DNA of 64,000 nucleotides from DATESN01 sp035270785 (GTDB taxonomy: Bacteria > Bacillota > Clostridia > Lachnospirales > Lachnospiraceae). Made by a program: the position numbers and the translations under genes. The notes beneath the pieces were generated by a model. That model searched no databases. It saw only the letters and a program-made list of their open reading frames with translations, and was not told the DNA's origin. The stretch covers positions 1 through 64,000 of the forward strand of contig DATESN010000123.1 of NCBI GenBank assembly GCA_035270785.1. The letters are read 5' to 3'. Positions 35,040 through 44,620 of the stretch are shown piece by piece. Position 1 is the stretch's first letter. Each line of letters opens with the position of its first letter.

Positions 35040-36029
35040 TTCCTTGTATTCCCTTGCTTTATCAGCATTTCCTAGTGCATGGTAACATTTTGAAAGTGCT
35101 AATAAAGGATAATCACCACAATAGTGAATATTAAGAATACATTCAGTTTCATAGGCGGCATTGTAATACCAGATGATGGCTTCCTCATAATCAGAAAGTT
35201 TAAAATAATATTCACCTAATTCGAAGCATATTTCAGAGCAACCATCGCATGCTGTATTCTTTAATGCATTTTTAAAAAAATTAGGAACATCATTTTTTAG
35301 ACGGTTTGCTTTTGCAATCACGCAAGTAGCTTCTTTGATTTCATCGATGCTACGAGTGGAATCTTTCAATGTTTTTTCAAAGATAGGTAATGCCTTAAAG
35401 AACTCTTGATCATCACCGTAGATGAAGAGTTCTTTTGCATAAAGTGAATGAAGTCTTTTGGAGATACGTTTTTCGCCAGAATACACGTTATGAAATATCG
35501 CTAAATCCCTTGTGGCATGACTACATTCTGGTAAATGCAATATTTTGATATCACTGTCAAAGATGATAGGATCTAATACAATTGTTTCATGGATGGGATC
35601 TTCAAAATGAAAGGTTCGAATTCTTTTAAAAAGTTTTGGGCGAAGTTCTTCATCAAAATTGTATACAGTACCAAATTTAAGCTGATTGCAATAGGTCATT
35701 TGAACAATATCAATTTCCGGAAGTAGAACTTGCTTTAATTGATCAAAAAGAATTCCATTTGCCTCATCTAACACTTCATCGGCATCTGCCATATATATAT
35801 AGTCCATGGTTGCTTTTGAAAATGAAAAATTTCTAGCATCAGAAAAATCATTTATCCACTGATAAGAGTAAATTTTATCAGTATAAGCAGATGCTATCTC
35901 CATAGTGCGATCCGTTGACCCGGTGTCAATAATTATTATTTCATCCATTCTATCTTTAATAGAATCCAAACATCTTTGTAATGTTTTTTCTTCATTTTTT
36001 ACGATCATACATAAGCTAATGGTTATCAA
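35019..36029 (-). CDS. Family 2 glycosyltransferase with C-terminal helical (TPR-like) repeats
   Basis: This 336-residue protein begins with the GT2 pattern ISLCMIVKNEEKTLQRCLDSI, IIIIDTGSTDRT and the metal-binding DxD in YMADADEV. Residues about 200-336 form helix pairs resembling tetratricopeptide repeats (FELGEYYFKLSDYEEAIIWYYNAAYE). Such fusions are often protein or polysaccharide glycosyltransferases. The start is a TTG at 36029, chosen because GGGAGG lies eight bases upstream and the GT fold begins immediately; the next ATG would remove the first strand. It stands alone, convergent with the esterase gene. Confidence 0.88.
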   Translation of the reverse strand: MITISLCMIVKNEEKTLQRCLDSIKDRMDEIIIIDTGSTDRTMEIASAYTDKIYSYQWINDFSDARNFSFSKATMDYIYMADADEVLDEANGILFDQLKQVLLPEIDIVQMTYCNQLKFGTVYNFDEELRPKLFKRIRTFHFEDPIHETIVLDPIIFDSDIKILHLPECSHATRDLAIFHNVYSGEKRISKRLHSLYAKELFIYGDDQEFFKALPIFEKTLKDSTRSIDEIKEATCVIAKANRLKNDVPNFFKNALKNTACDGCSEICFELGEYYFKLSDYEEAIIWYYNAAYETECILNIHYCGDYPLLALSKCYHALGNADKAREYKELAIAWK

Positions 36030-36179
36030 TTGAAAGTCCTCCCAATATAGATTAAGTCAGTTTTTATTGAAACGTAAGAATAGTACTTTAAAGTATATCG
36101 GACCATTGTAATAAAAAAATTAGAAAGATGAAGAATATTAGGGATGTTTATTATGAAGAATAATAGTAATGTTTTATAG

Positions 36180-36208
36180 TTGAGGAATAGATAAAAGTAA
36201 GATATACT
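36180..36208 (+). promoter_or_regulatory. Promoter of the ROK glucokinase gene
   Basis: TTGAGG (36180-36185), a 17-base spacer and TATACT (36203-36208) lie 43 bases before the start. Confidence 0.55.
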
Positions 36209-36250
36209 ATGAAATAATAAAAACTCCATAAAAAGAGAAGGAGAATAACG

Positions 36251-37198
36251 ATGTATCGAATTGGAATTGATTTAGGTGGAACAAATATTAAAGCAGGAAT
36301 CGTGGACGAAAAAAATAATATCGTGATAGAGGAATCTGTACCAACCTTAGTGGAGCGAGGGGCAAATCTAGTTATAAAAGACATGGCTGAATTAGTTCTT
36401 AATATAATAGAAAAAACAGGAATTGATAGATCTGAAATTCAAGGAGTAGGAATTGGAAGTCCAGGAACGGTTGATGCTATGCATGGTGTGGTTTTATATT
36501 CCAATAATTTCAATTGGGAGAATATTGCTTTAGTAGATTCCATGAAAGCATATTTAAACATGCCAATTTTCATTTCCAATGACGCAAATTGTGCCGCACT
36601 AGGAGAAGTCAAGGCAGGGGCTGCAAAGGAATGTAAAAACGCTATTTTACTTACATTAGGCACAGGTGTTGGTGGTGGAATTGTGATAGATGGTAAAATC
36701 TTTGAGGGAGGAAATCCAGGTGGCGCTGAATTAGGACATACTTTATTGATGAAGAATGGAGAACCTTGTTCTTGTGGAAGAAAGGGATGTTTAGAAGCAT
36801 ATGCATCCGCAACAGCATTGATTCGAGATACAAAAAGGGCAGCTCTTTCCAACAAGGAATCATTGTTATATTTAAATTTCAAGGAAGACTTGGAGAGTAT
36901 CAATGGAAAAACGGCATTTGATATGGCGGAAATGGGAGATATCACAGCCAAAGAAGTGGTGAATAATTATATAGAATATTTAGGAGATGGAATCGTGAAT
37001 ATGGTAAATATTTTTCGACCAGAAAAGGTTTTATTAAGTGGTGGAGTATGTAATCAAGGAAAAAAACTTACAGATCCCATTAACGTGTATATTAGAAAGT
37101 ATTGTTTTGCTGGAGAGAAGGCTTTTATTCCCAAGGTTTCTGCTGCAACCCTAGGAAATAGTGCAGGGATTATCGGGGCAGCCGCCTTACTTTTGTAA
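36251..37198 (+). CDS. ROK family glucokinase
   Basis: This 315-residue sugar kinase phosphorylates glucose to glucose-6-phosphate. The ATP motif is GIDLGGTNIKAGIVD, the catalytic aspartate is in SNDANCAALGE, and LTLGTGVGGGIV is the phosphate-2 region. The ROK zinc motif reads ELGHTLL then CSCGRKGCLEAYAS. There is no N-terminal helix-turn-helix, so it is a kinase and not a ROK repressor. AGAAGGAG precedes the start. Glucose is the usual substrate of this subgroup, but another hexose cannot be excluded. Confidence 0.93.
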   Translation: MYRIGIDLGGTNIKAGIVDEKNNIVIEESVPTLVERGANLVIKDMAELVLNIIEKTGIDRSEIQGVGIGSPGTVDAMHGVVLYSNNFNWENIALVDSMKAYLNMPIFISNDANCAALGEVKAGAAKECKNAILLTLGTGVGGGIVIDGKIFEGGNPGGAELGHTLLMKNGEPCSCGRKGCLEAYASATALIRDTKRAALSNKESLLYLNFKEDLESINGKTAFDMAEMGDITAKEVVNNYIEYLGDGIVNMVNIFRPEKVLLSGGVCNQGKKLTDPINVYIRKYCFAGEKAFIPKVSAATLGNSAGIIGAAALLL

Positions 37199-37242
37199 TT
37201 TTATCATTTTATAATTTACGCTATTATCAGCAAGCTTTTTGT

Positions 37243-37271
37243 TTGACATACTTGGCAAATCAATTTATAAT
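37243..37271 (+). promoter_or_regulatory. Promoter of alaS
   Basis: Perfect TTGACA (37243-37248) and perfect TATAAT (37266-37271) are 17 bases apart. The promoter is flanked by an imperfect inverted repeat, CAGCAAGCT (37228-37236) and AGCTTGTGCTG (37281-37291). Confidence 0.8.
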
Positions 37272-37345
37272 ATTTTTGCTAGCTTGTGCTGGTATTTAAT
37301 TTTGAAAATTCAATTGATTTACATATAAGTTTGGAGGAAGAACAC

Positions 37346-39985
37346 ATGAAAGCATATGGAGTGAACGAATTAAGAAAAATGTTTTTGGAATACTTTGAAA
37401 GCAAAGGACATCTTGCTATGAAAAGTTTCTCTTTAGTACCACATAATGACAATAGTTTATTACTTATTAACTCAGGTATGGCTCCATTAAAACCATATTT
37501 TACAGGACAAGAAATTCCACCGAGAAAAAGAGTGACAACATGTCAAAAATGTATTCGTACAGGAGATATTGAAAATGTGGGGAAAACTGCACGCCATGGA
37601 ACCTTTTTTGAGATGCTTGGAAACTTTTCTTTTGGTGATTATTTTAAAACCGAAGCAATTACCTGGACATGGGAGTTTTTGACGGAAGTTGTTGGACTTT
37701 CAGCAGATAGACTATATCCATCTGTTTATGAAAATGATGAAGAAGCATTTGAAATATGGAAGAATGAAATTGGGATCTCGCCTGAACGTATTTTCCGATT
37801 TGGCAAGGAAGACAACTTTTGGGAACACGGAACAGGACCTTGTGGACCTTGTTCGGAGGTTTATTATGATCGCGGTGAGAAATATGGCTGTGGCAAACCA
37901 GATTGTACAGTGGGCTGTGAATGCGATCGATATATGGAAATTTGGAATAATGTTTTTACTCAATTTGATAGCGATGGGGCTGGAAACTATACAGAATTAG
38001 AGCAAAAAAATATAGATACCGGTATGGGGCTTGAAAGGCTTGCAGCTGTAGCCCAAGAAGTGGATTCTATTTTTGATGTGGATACCGTTCGAGCATTAAG
38101 AGATAAGGTATGTGAGATTTCTAAAGTGACTTACCAAGAAAGTTCCAATGTGGATGTATCTATTCGTTTAATAACAGATCATGTTCGTTCTGCAACGTAT
38201 ATGATTTCTGATGGTATTATGCCTACCAATGAGGGGCGTGGATATGTTCTTCGCAGAATTATTAGGCGTGCTGCACGTCATGGTAGATTACTGGGTGTAA
38301 AAGGAACGTTTCTTGCTAGATTAAGCGCAACGGTGATTGATAACTCCAAAGATGGTTATCCAGAACTAGAAGAAAAAAAAGAATTTATCTTTAATGTACT
38401 GACACAGGAAGAAAATAAGTTTAATAATACCATCGACCAAGGATTATTGATCCTTGCTGAAATGGAGATGGAAATTACAAAAACGGGAAAAAAAGAATTA
38501 AATGGTGCTGATGCATTTAAACTATACGATACTTACGGATTTCCCATCGACCTTACTAAAGAGATATTGGAAGAAAAAGGATTGTGTGTTGATGAAATTG
38601 GATTTAAAGCATCTATGGAAGAACAAAAAAAGAAAGCACGGACTGCCCGTAAAACAACAAACTATATGGGTGCAGATGTGACGGTATACGAATCCATTGA
38701 TCCAAGTATTACAACCGCTTTTGTTGGGTATGACAAATTATCTTTCCAATCAAAGATATCCATTTTAACAACGGAAACAGAGCTAGTGGATGCATTAACA
38801 GAAGGAGAAATTGGTACAATCATTGTAAATGAAACTCCTTTTTACGCTACGATGGGTGGACAGAATGCAGATACTGGATTAATAAAAACGGAAGACGGTG
38901 AGTTTTCCGTAGAGGATACAGTGAAATTACTAGGTGGCAAAGTAGGTCATATAGGAAAAGTAACAAAGGGGATGTTAAAGGTAGGAGACAAGGTGGAACT
39001 ACTAGTTAACGAAAATACCCGTTTAGATATTTGTAAAAATCATAGTGCAACACATCTATTACAAAAGGCTCTTAGAACAGTGCTAGGCTCACATGTGGAG
39101 CAGGCAGGTTCTTTTGTAAATAAAGATAGACTTCGCTTTGATTTTAGCCACTTTGTGGCAATGACAGAGTTGGAATTATCCCAGGTAGAAAAAATTGTGA
39201 ATGAAAAGATTGCTGAAGCTATGTTGGTATACACAGAAGAAATGACAATAGAGGAAGCAAAGAAATCAGGAGCAATGGCTTTATTTGGTGAAAAATATGG
39301 GGAAACAGTTCGCGTTGTAAAAATGGGTGATTTTTCAACAGAACTTTGTGGTGGTACTCATGTTAGTAATACAGGCGTCATACGTTCCTTTAAAATTATA
39401 AGCGAAAGTGGTATAGCGGCAGGGGTTCGTAGAATTGAAGCATTAACAGGTGATGGTGTATTTGAATATTATAAAGGGTTAGAAAAAAACCTTGAAAATG
39501 CTTCGAAAATTGTGAAAGCGACACCAACTACTTTAATTGAAAAATTAGAGCATTTAATGGTAGAATTAAAGACAGTGCAAAGTGAAAATGAAGCATTAAA
39601 AAGTAAAGCTGCAAAAGACGCCCTTGGTGATGTTATGAGTCAAGTGGTTAAGATAAAAGGAGTAAAACTTCTGGCAAGTAGTGTTGATAATGTTAATATG
39701 AATGGATTACGGGATTTAGGGGATCAATTAAAACATAAATTAGGGGAAGGGGTAGTGGTTCTTGCATCAAAGGAAGATGGAAAAGTAAATCTTATTGCGA
39801 TGGTAACAGAGGGTGCTATGGAAAAGGGAGCCCACGCTGGTAACTTGATTAAAGGAATCGCTGGAATTGTAGGCGGCGGTGGCGGTGGAAGACCTAATAT
39901 GGCCCAAGCTGGAGGCAAGAATCCCCAGAAGATTTCCCAGGCAATTGCAGAGGTTGCAAAAGTATTAGAAGGTCAAATTGAATAA
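37346..39985 (+). CDS. alaS: Alanyl-tRNA synthetase
   Basis: This 879-residue class II synthetase charges tRNA-Ala. The catalytic core opens with LRKMFLEYFESKGH and RHGTFFEMLGNFSFGDYFK. The editing domain has HSATHLLQKALRTVLG and the zinc ligands of the CGGTHVSNTG block (about residue 670). The C-terminal DHHA1 domain ends in GGGGGGRPNMAQAGG. Start 37346 follows TTGGAGGAAG closely; an in-frame ATG at 37286 lies in the leader and is unlikely. It has a strong own promoter and no T-box. Confidence 0.97.
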   Translation: MKAYGVNELRKMFLEYFESKGHLAMKSFSLVPHNDNSLLLINSGMAPLKPYFTGQEIPPRKRVTTCQKCIRTGDIENVGKTARHGTFFEMLGNFSFGDYFKTEAITWTWEFLTEVVGLSADRLYPSVYENDEEAFEIWKNEIGISPERIFRFGKEDNFWEHGTGPCGPCSEVYYDRGEKYGCGKPDCTVGCECDRYMEIWNNVFTQFDSDGAGNYTELEQKNIDTGMGLERLAAVAQEVDSIFDVDTVRALRDKVCEISKVTYQESSNVDVSIRLITDHVRSATYMISDGIMPTNEGRGYVLRRIIRRAARHGRLLGVKGTFLARLSATVIDNSKDGYPELEEKKEFIFNVLTQEENKFNNTIDQGLLILAEMEMEITKTGKKELNGADAFKLYDTYGFPIDLTKEILEEKGLCVDEIGFKASMEEQKKKARTARKTTNYMGADVTVYESIDPSITTAFVGYDKLSFQSKISILTTETELVDALTEGEIGTIIVNETPFYATMGGQNADTGLIKTEDGEFSVEDTVKLLGGKVGHIGKVTKGMLKVGDKVELLVNENTRLDICKNHSATHLLQKALRTVLGSHVEQAGSFVNKDRLRFDFSHFVAMTELELSQVEKIVNEKIAEAMLVYTEEMTIEEAKKSGAMALFGEKYGETVRVVKMGDFSTELCGGTHVSNTGVIRSFKIISESGIAAGVRRIEALTGDGVFEYYKGLEKNLENASKIVKATPTTLIEKLEHLMVELKTVQSENEALKSKAAKDALGDVMSQVVKIKGVKLLASSVDNVNMNGLRDLGDQLKHKLGEGVVVLASKEDGKVNLIAMVTEGAMEKGAHAGNLIKGIAGIVGGGGGGRPNMAQAGGKNPQKISQAIAEVAKVLEGQIE

Positions 39986-40062
39986 TGATTGTTAATTTCA
40001 TTTGTTAATTTTAAAAAAGTTAAAAAAATCCATAATTTTATAAAAAAATCATGGAAAAGTAG

Positions 40063-40090
40063 TTGACGAATGTTAATTATATGATATAAT
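40063..40090 (+). promoter_or_regulatory. Promoter of rpsU
   Basis: TTGACG (40063-40068), a 16-base spacer and perfect TATAAT (40085-40090) precede a leader of about 68 bases. Confidence 0.75.
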
Positions 40091-40164
40091 CTATGTTGTG
40101 CAATTAAGTATACCCGAACAGTCTGGTGCACAATATAGGACTGGGGGGAGGTTAGGTGTGAATT

Positions 40165-40341
40165 ATGTCAAATGTAATCGTAAAAGAGAACGAGACTTTA
40201 GATAGCGCGTTACGTCGTTTCAAGAGAAGTTGTGCTAAGGCAGGCATCCAACAAGAGATACGTAAAAGAGAACATTACGAAAAACCAAGTGTTAAACGTA
40301 AAAAGAAATCTGAAGCAGCAAGAAAACGTAAATTTAACTAA
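40165..40341 (+). CDS. rpsU: 30S ribosomal protein S21
   Basis: This 58-residue very basic protein reads MSNVIVKENETLDSALRRFK and continues with KAGIQQEIRKREHYEKPSVKRKKKSEAARKRKF-type sequence. That is the bS21 family, which binds the 30S platform near the anti-Shine-Dalgarno end of 16S rRNA and helps initiation. GGGGGGAGG lies upstream. It is a single gene with its own promoter, a leader that can form a hairpin (TTGTGCA 40096-40102 with TGCACAA 40127-40133) and a terminator right after the stop. Confidence 0.95.
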   Translation: MSNVIVKENETLDSALRRFKRSCAKAGIQQEIRKREHYEKPSVKRKKKSEAARKRKFN

Positions 40342-40350
40342 ATGAAAACT

Positions 40351-40388
40351 AAAAGTCCTTGGCAAAAATGATTGCTAAGGACTTTTGT
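40351..40388 (+). terminator. Terminator after rpsU
   Basis: AAAAGTCCTTGGCA (40351-40364) pairs with TGCTAAGGACTTTT (40373-40386), with one mismatch. Confidence 0.85.
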
Positions 40389-40429
40389 TTATGAAAAAGA
40401 ATTGCGTGGTTTTAGGGAGAAAGAATTTT

Positions 40430-41020
40430 ATGTGGACAAAAGAAATCGGTAGCACTGATGTTTATCATTTAGTGTTTTGTTTTATTATTTATAGTATGCT
40501 TGGATGGCTTGTGGAATCAATCTATATTTCTGCTTGTAATAGAAAGATTACAAACCGGGGATTTGCAACGAGTCCTTGTTGCCCTATTTATGGAATGGGG
40601 GGAATCTTAGGGTTTGTATTACTAAACCGATTTATACATAATTCATTTATTCTTTATGTGATAGGAGCTTTTATTGCCACATTATTTGAGTTTCTAGTTG
40701 CGAAATTGATGATACAATTATTTGATGAGGTGTGGTGGGATTATCATGATAAACCATTTAATTATAAGGGCATTATTTGTTTGGAGAGTACAATTGCGTG
40801 GGGATTTTATGCTGTCATTATCGTAAAATATTTACATTTTCACATATTAGAACAAGTAGAAAAGGTATCTATGAGAGCGGGGCTGCGGTTTTGCAGAATA
40901 GTCATTGCAATTTATTTTATTGATTTTACTTATCATTTGCTACGTGCATTGGGTATTAATATGAGTAAATATCGAAATCGTATTATTGATCAATATCATG
41001 AAATTAGAACTAGATTTTAA
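40430..41020 (+). CDS. Putative ABC-transporter type IV (PF06541-like) membrane protein
   Basis: This 196-residue protein has about four membrane helices. The motif YSMLGWLVESIYIS, then NRGFATSPCCPIYGMGG, is the hallmark of the PF06541 family, found in many Firmicutes and annotated as a putative ABC permease with no proven transport role. Start 40430 is chosen because AGGGAGAAAG lies just upstream; an ATG at 40391 falls right after the rpsU terminator. The next gene starts 66 bases further. Confidence 0.82.
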   Translation: MWTKEIGSTDVYHLVFCFIIYSMLGWLVESIYISACNRKITNRGFATSPCCPIYGMGGILGFVLLNRFIHNSFILYVIGAFIATLFEFLVAKLMIQLFDEVWWDYHDKPFNYKGIICLESTIAWGFYAVIIVKYLHFHILEQVEKVSMRAGLRFCRIVIAIYFIDFTYHLLRALGINMSKYRNRIIDQYHEIRTRF

Positions 41021-41085
41021 ATTTCTGCATATTTTTTCATTTGGATAATAATTATAGTAATAGAAGATAATTAGGGGCGGCCATT

Positions 41086-42264
41086 ATGAAAAAAATTAAA
41101 AAATTACTTTCTATTACTTTGATTATACTAATGTGTTTTCCAATAACAGTTATTGCCGAAACCAATGAGAATACCTATGTGGAATTATCCATATCAGCGC
41201 CATCTGCTATTTTAATGGAAGCATCAACTGGAAAAGTAATCTATGAAAAGAATCCTGATGAACAACTTAGTCCTGCTAGTATTACAAAAATCATGACGTT
41301 GCTCCTCATATTTGAGGCAATAAAGCAGGGTAGAATTGCCATAGAGGATGAAGTTACGGTCAGTACCTATGCAAGTTCTATGGGAGGTTCACAGGTGTAT
41401 CTGGCTGAAGGGGAAGTGCAAAGTGTAGAAACCCTTATAAAATGTATTACTATAGCGAGTGGAAATGATGCGTCCGTTGCAATGGCGGAATATCTTGCTG
41501 GTAGCGAAAGTGAATTTGTTAGAAAAATGAATGAAAAGGCAAAAGAGTTAGGAATGAGTAGTTCTAATTTTGAAGACTGTTGCGGGCTAACAAACTCTAC
41601 CAATCATTATACGACAGCTAGGGATGTCGCTATTATGTCAAGAGAACTTATTACAAAGTATCCTGAGATTTATAATTATACGAAGATTTGGATGGAAGAT
41701 ATTACTCATACCACCCGTAATGGAAGCAGTCAATTCACCTTGTCTAGTACAAATAAGCTTATAAAACAATATCAATGGTCAACAGGACTTAAAACCGGTT
41801 CTACGAACTTAGCAAAATATTGTTATTCAGGAACTGCTAATAAAAATGGAATTGATTTAATTGCAGTGGTTATGGCAGCGCCTGATTATAAAGTCCGTTT
41901 TAGTGATGCTGTAACCATGCTAGAATATGGATATTCAGTAAGCAAAATATATAAAGATGAAAATCAGGACGTTCTGAAATCAGCAAATATAAAAGGCAGT
42001 ATAAAAGATTCATTTCCTATTGAGTATGAGGGCGGTTTCCAATACTTAGATACTATGGGTAGCGACTTGTCAGGCGTTACAAAAGAAATTCGCATCAATG
42101 ATCCAATAGAGGCTCCCATTAAAGAAGGAGAACCCATTGGAGAAGCGATATATATGTTGGGGACTAAGGAAATTGGAAGTATAAATATTATTAGTATGAT
42201 AGATGTAAAAAAAGCACAATATAAGGATTATGTAAAATATATTATGGTTAAATATCTATTTTAA
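41086..42264 (+). CDS. D-alanyl-D-alanine carboxypeptidase (DacF-like, first of two)
   Basis: This 392-residue penicillin-binding protein trims the terminal D-Ala of peptidoglycan stems. A signal peptide ends near VIAE (residue 25). The three serine-peptidase S11 motifs are SITK (nucleophile S65, K68), SGN in ITIASGNDASVA and KTG in GLKTGSTN. The C-terminal PBP5-type beta domain follows, and the protein ends in a hydrophobic, basic tail (YVKYIMVKYLF) that could anchor it to the membrane. AGGGG precedes the start. It may be co-transcribed with the phosphoesterase 20 bases downstream. Confidence 0.93.
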   Translation: MKKIKKLLSITLIILMCFPITVIAETNENTYVELSISAPSAILMEASTGKVIYEKNPDEQLSPASITKIMTLLLIFEAIKQGRIAIEDEVTVSTYASSMGGSQVYLAEGEVQSVETLIKCITIASGNDASVAMAEYLAGSESEFVRKMNEKAKELGMSSSNFEDCCGLTNSTNHYTTARDVAIMSRELITKYPEIYNYTKIWMEDITHTTRNGSSQFTLSSTNKLIKQYQWSTGLKTGSTNLAKYCYSGTANKNGIDLIAVVMAAPDYKVRFSDAVTMLEYGYSVSKIYKDENQDVLKSANIKGSIKDSFPIEYEGGFQYLDTMGSDLSGVTKEIRINDPIEAPIKEGEPIGEAIYMLGTKEIGSINIISMIDVKKAQYKDYVKYIMVKYLF

Positions 42265-42283
42265 AATACAAAAGGAGTAAAGA

Positions 42284-43144
42284 ATGGTGACCTGGATGAT
42301 TGAAATAGCAATCGTTATACTGTTGTTTTTTGTAGTAATAATAATTGTAGATACCAATAGATTTGTAATAATAGAACAGGAGATTTATTCCCCAAAAGTT
42401 CAAAAAGATTATTCCTTTGTCGTACTATCTGATTTGCATAATAAGTCATATGGGAAAAACAATAAAAGGTTAATGAAAGCAATACAAAGATTGAAACCAG
42501 ATAGTGTGATTGTTGCAGGGGACATGATAACGGGAAAAAAAGGGGATGGTTATCAAAATGCAATTTCGCTAATGGAAGGATTAGCCTTGGATTATCCCAT
42601 ATTTTATGGAAATGGAAATCATGAATATCGTATGAGAATGAATCCTGAATACTATGGGTCGATGTATGATGATTATGTATCTCAATTGAATAGAAGTGGT
42701 GTTGCACTACTGATGAACAAGAAAAAAGACCTTCTTCAAGAAAATATTGTTATTCATGGGTTGGAAATTGATAGAAAATATTTTAATAAATTTAAAGTGC
42801 CCCCAATGGAGGATTCCTATTTAGAAAAGTTATTAGGAAAAACAGATCAAAAGAAGTTCCAAATACTAATTGCCCATAATCCTGATTTTTTTCCAAAATA
42901 CGCTAAATGGGGGGCGGATTTAGTATTATCTGGTCATATACACGGTGGAGTTATTAACCTACCATTTTTAGGTGGAGTTATTTCGCCGACCTTTCATCTT
43001 TTTCCGAAATACGATGGAGGTCTATATGAAATTGGAAAAAGTAAAATGATATTAAGCCGTGGGCTTGGAACTCATACTGTACCAATAAGGATGTTTAATC
43101 CAGGAGAAGTGATATTTGTAAAGTTAAAAATGGGTGAAAAATGA
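42284..43144 (+). CDS. Membrane-anchored metallophosphoesterase (YaeI-like)
   Basis: This 286-residue protein has an N-terminal membrane helix (about 3-22) and a calcineurin-like domain outside or at the membrane. Metal ligands are visible in LSDLHNKSYG, VAGDMITG, GNGNHEY, IAHNPDFF and SGHIHGG. The layout matches YaeI/YkuE-type phosphodiesterases, some of which act on lipid-linked envelope precursors. AAGGAG precedes the start. The gap to the carboxypeptidase upstream is 20 bases, which points to an envelope-related role. The substrate is not known. Confidence 0.88.
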   Translation: MVTWMIEIAIVILLFFVVIIIVDTNRFVIIEQEIYSPKVQKDYSFVVLSDLHNKSYGKNNKRLMKAIQRLKPDSVIVAGDMITGKKGDGYQNAISLMEGLALDYPIFYGNGNHEYRMRMNPEYYGSMYDDYVSQLNRSGVALLMNKKKDLLQENIVIHGLEIDRKYFNKFKVPPMEDSYLEKLLGKTDQKKFQILIAHNPDFFPKYAKWGADLVLSGHIHGGVINLPFLGGVISPTFHLFPKYDGGLYEIGKSKMILSRGLGTHTVPIRMFNPGEVIFVKLKMGEK

Positions 43145-43161
43145 TCATTGGTAAAATATGC

Positions 43162-43190
43162 TTGAAATTAAATTTAATTATGAGTACAAT
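43162..43190 (+). promoter_or_regulatory. Promoter of scpAB
   Basis: TTGAAA (43162-43167), a 17-base spacer and TACAAT (43185-43190) lie 28 bases before the scpA start. Confidence 0.55.
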
Positions 43191-43217
43191 AATAGTGGAT
43201 AAAATAGGGGGGACAGA

Positions 43218-43982
43218 ATGGCTATTACAGTAAAACTACAAGCTTTTGAGGGACCCCTCGATTTGCTTTTACATCTTATAGACAAAAATAAAATTGATAT
43301 CTATGACATACCTATTGTTACAATTACACAGCAGTATCTGATGTATATAAAAGATATGGATACTGAAGATATGAATATAATGAGTGAATTTCTAGTTATG
43401 GCGGCCACCTTAATTGATATTAAATGCCGCATGCTTCTACCAAAAGAAATCAATGTGGAGGGCGAAGAAGAAGATCCAAGGGCGGAGCTTGTACAAAAGC
43501 TATTAGAGTACAAGCTCTATAAATATATGTCATATGAACTAAAAGATAGACAACTTGATGCAGGAAAAACATTATTTAAAGTACCTACGTTACCCGAAGA
43601 AGTTGAAAATTTTAAACAGCCAGTGGATTATGAAGATTTAATTGGTGATTTGACGTTACATAAGCTACATGAAATATTTAAATCTATGGTAAAGAAACAA
43701 GAAGATCGGATTGACCCAATTAGAAGTCAATATGGGAAAATAGAAAAAGATGAAATTAATCTAGATGCAAAGCAACATTATATTGAAGGTTTTATTAGAA
43801 AAAATAAAAGAATTAGTTTTCGAAGTTTACTTGAAAAGCAAGCAAATAAAATGGAAACAATTGTTTCATTTTTAGTGATTTTAGAGCTAATGAAAATGGG
43901 GACGATTTATATCATTCAAGATCAAATATTTGATGATATTATCATTGTTTCAAATGAAATAGATGAGAAGGTTGGTTTATAA
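43218..43982 (+). CDS. scpA: Segregation and condensation protein A (kleisin)
   Basis: This 254-residue kleisin bridges the heads of the SMC dimer in bacterial condensin. The conserved N-terminus FEGPLDLLLHLIDKNKIDIYDIPI, the EFLVMAATLIDIKCRMLLP helix and the C-terminal winged helix (ending VSFLVILELMKMGTIYI) are all present. GGGGGG precedes the start. The last base is shared with the ATG of scpB (TAATG), a classic coupled pair. Confidence 0.96.
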   Translation: MAITVKLQAFEGPLDLLLHLIDKNKIDIYDIPIVTITQQYLMYIKDMDTEDMNIMSEFLVMAATLIDIKCRMLLPKEINVEGEEEDPRAELVQKLLEYKLYKYMSYELKDRQLDAGKTLFKVPTLPEEVENFKQPVDYEDLIGDLTLHKLHEIFKSMVKKQEDRIDPIRSQYGKIEKDEINLDAKQHYIEGFIRKNKRISFRSLLEKQANKMETIVSFLVILELMKMGTIYIIQDQIFDDIIIVSNEIDEKVGL

Positions 43983-44551
43983 TGGAACGTAGTAAAGCAC
44001 AAGCAATCATTGAAGCAATATTATTTACAATGGGAGATTCCGTTGAATTGTCAAAAATTGCAGAAGTAATTGAAGAGGATAAAAAGGTTACAAAGGAAAT
44101 CATTTATGATTTAATGGAAAAATATCAAGATGTTGGTAGTGGAATTGCCATTATTGAATTAGAGGGATCCTTTCAGATGTGTACGAAAGGAGAAATGTAT
44201 GAATATTTAATTAAAGTTGCAAAATCACCTAGGAAAAATATACTTACAGAAACCGTGTTGGAAACCTTATCCATTATTGCATACAAACAGCCGGTAACGA
44301 AATTAGAAATTGAAAAGATCCGGGGGGTAAGTTGCGACCATGCTGTAAATAAACTAATTGAGTTTAATCTTGTAACAGAACTTGGAAGACTTGACGCACC
44401 GGGTAGACCGTTATTGTTTGGCACAACAGAAGAGTTTTTAAGAAGTTTTGGCGTTGCATCATTAGAGGAATTGCCAGAATTAGATGCAAACCAAATGGAA
44501 GATTTCAGAATGCAAGCAGAAGAAGAAGTATTACTGAAATTAGATATCTAG
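43982..44551 (+). CDS. scpB: Segregation and condensation protein B
   Basis: This 189-residue dimeric winged-helix protein binds the middle of ScpA. It has AIIEAILFTMGDSVELSKIAEVI in the first winged helix and LETLSIIAYKQPVTKLEIEKIRGVSCDHAVNKLIEFNLV in the second, then a PLLFGTTEEFLRSFG segment, as in the family. It starts on the stop codon of scpA. The carboxypeptidase gene follows 69 bases later without a terminator, so read-through is likely. Confidence 0.96.
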   Translation: MERSKAQAIIEAILFTMGDSVELSKIAEVIEEDKKVTKEIIYDLMEKYQDVGSGIAIIELEGSFQMCTKGEMYEYLIKVAKSPRKNILTETVLETLSIIAYKQPVTKLEIEKIRGVSCDHAVNKLIEFNLVTELGRLDAPGRPLLFGTTEEFLRSFGVASLEELPELDANQMEDFRMQAEEEVLLKLDI

Positions 44552-44620
44552 TATAAAATAGCATACTAATTCCCACAGATATTTCATATAGTTTAATAAT
44601 TACGATAATTGGAGTAATAA

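Noticed and set aside
36439..36951. 170-codon open frame on the minus strand
   Set aside because: It is antisense to the ROK kinase, and the low-complexity Pro-rich composition is an artefact of the frame.
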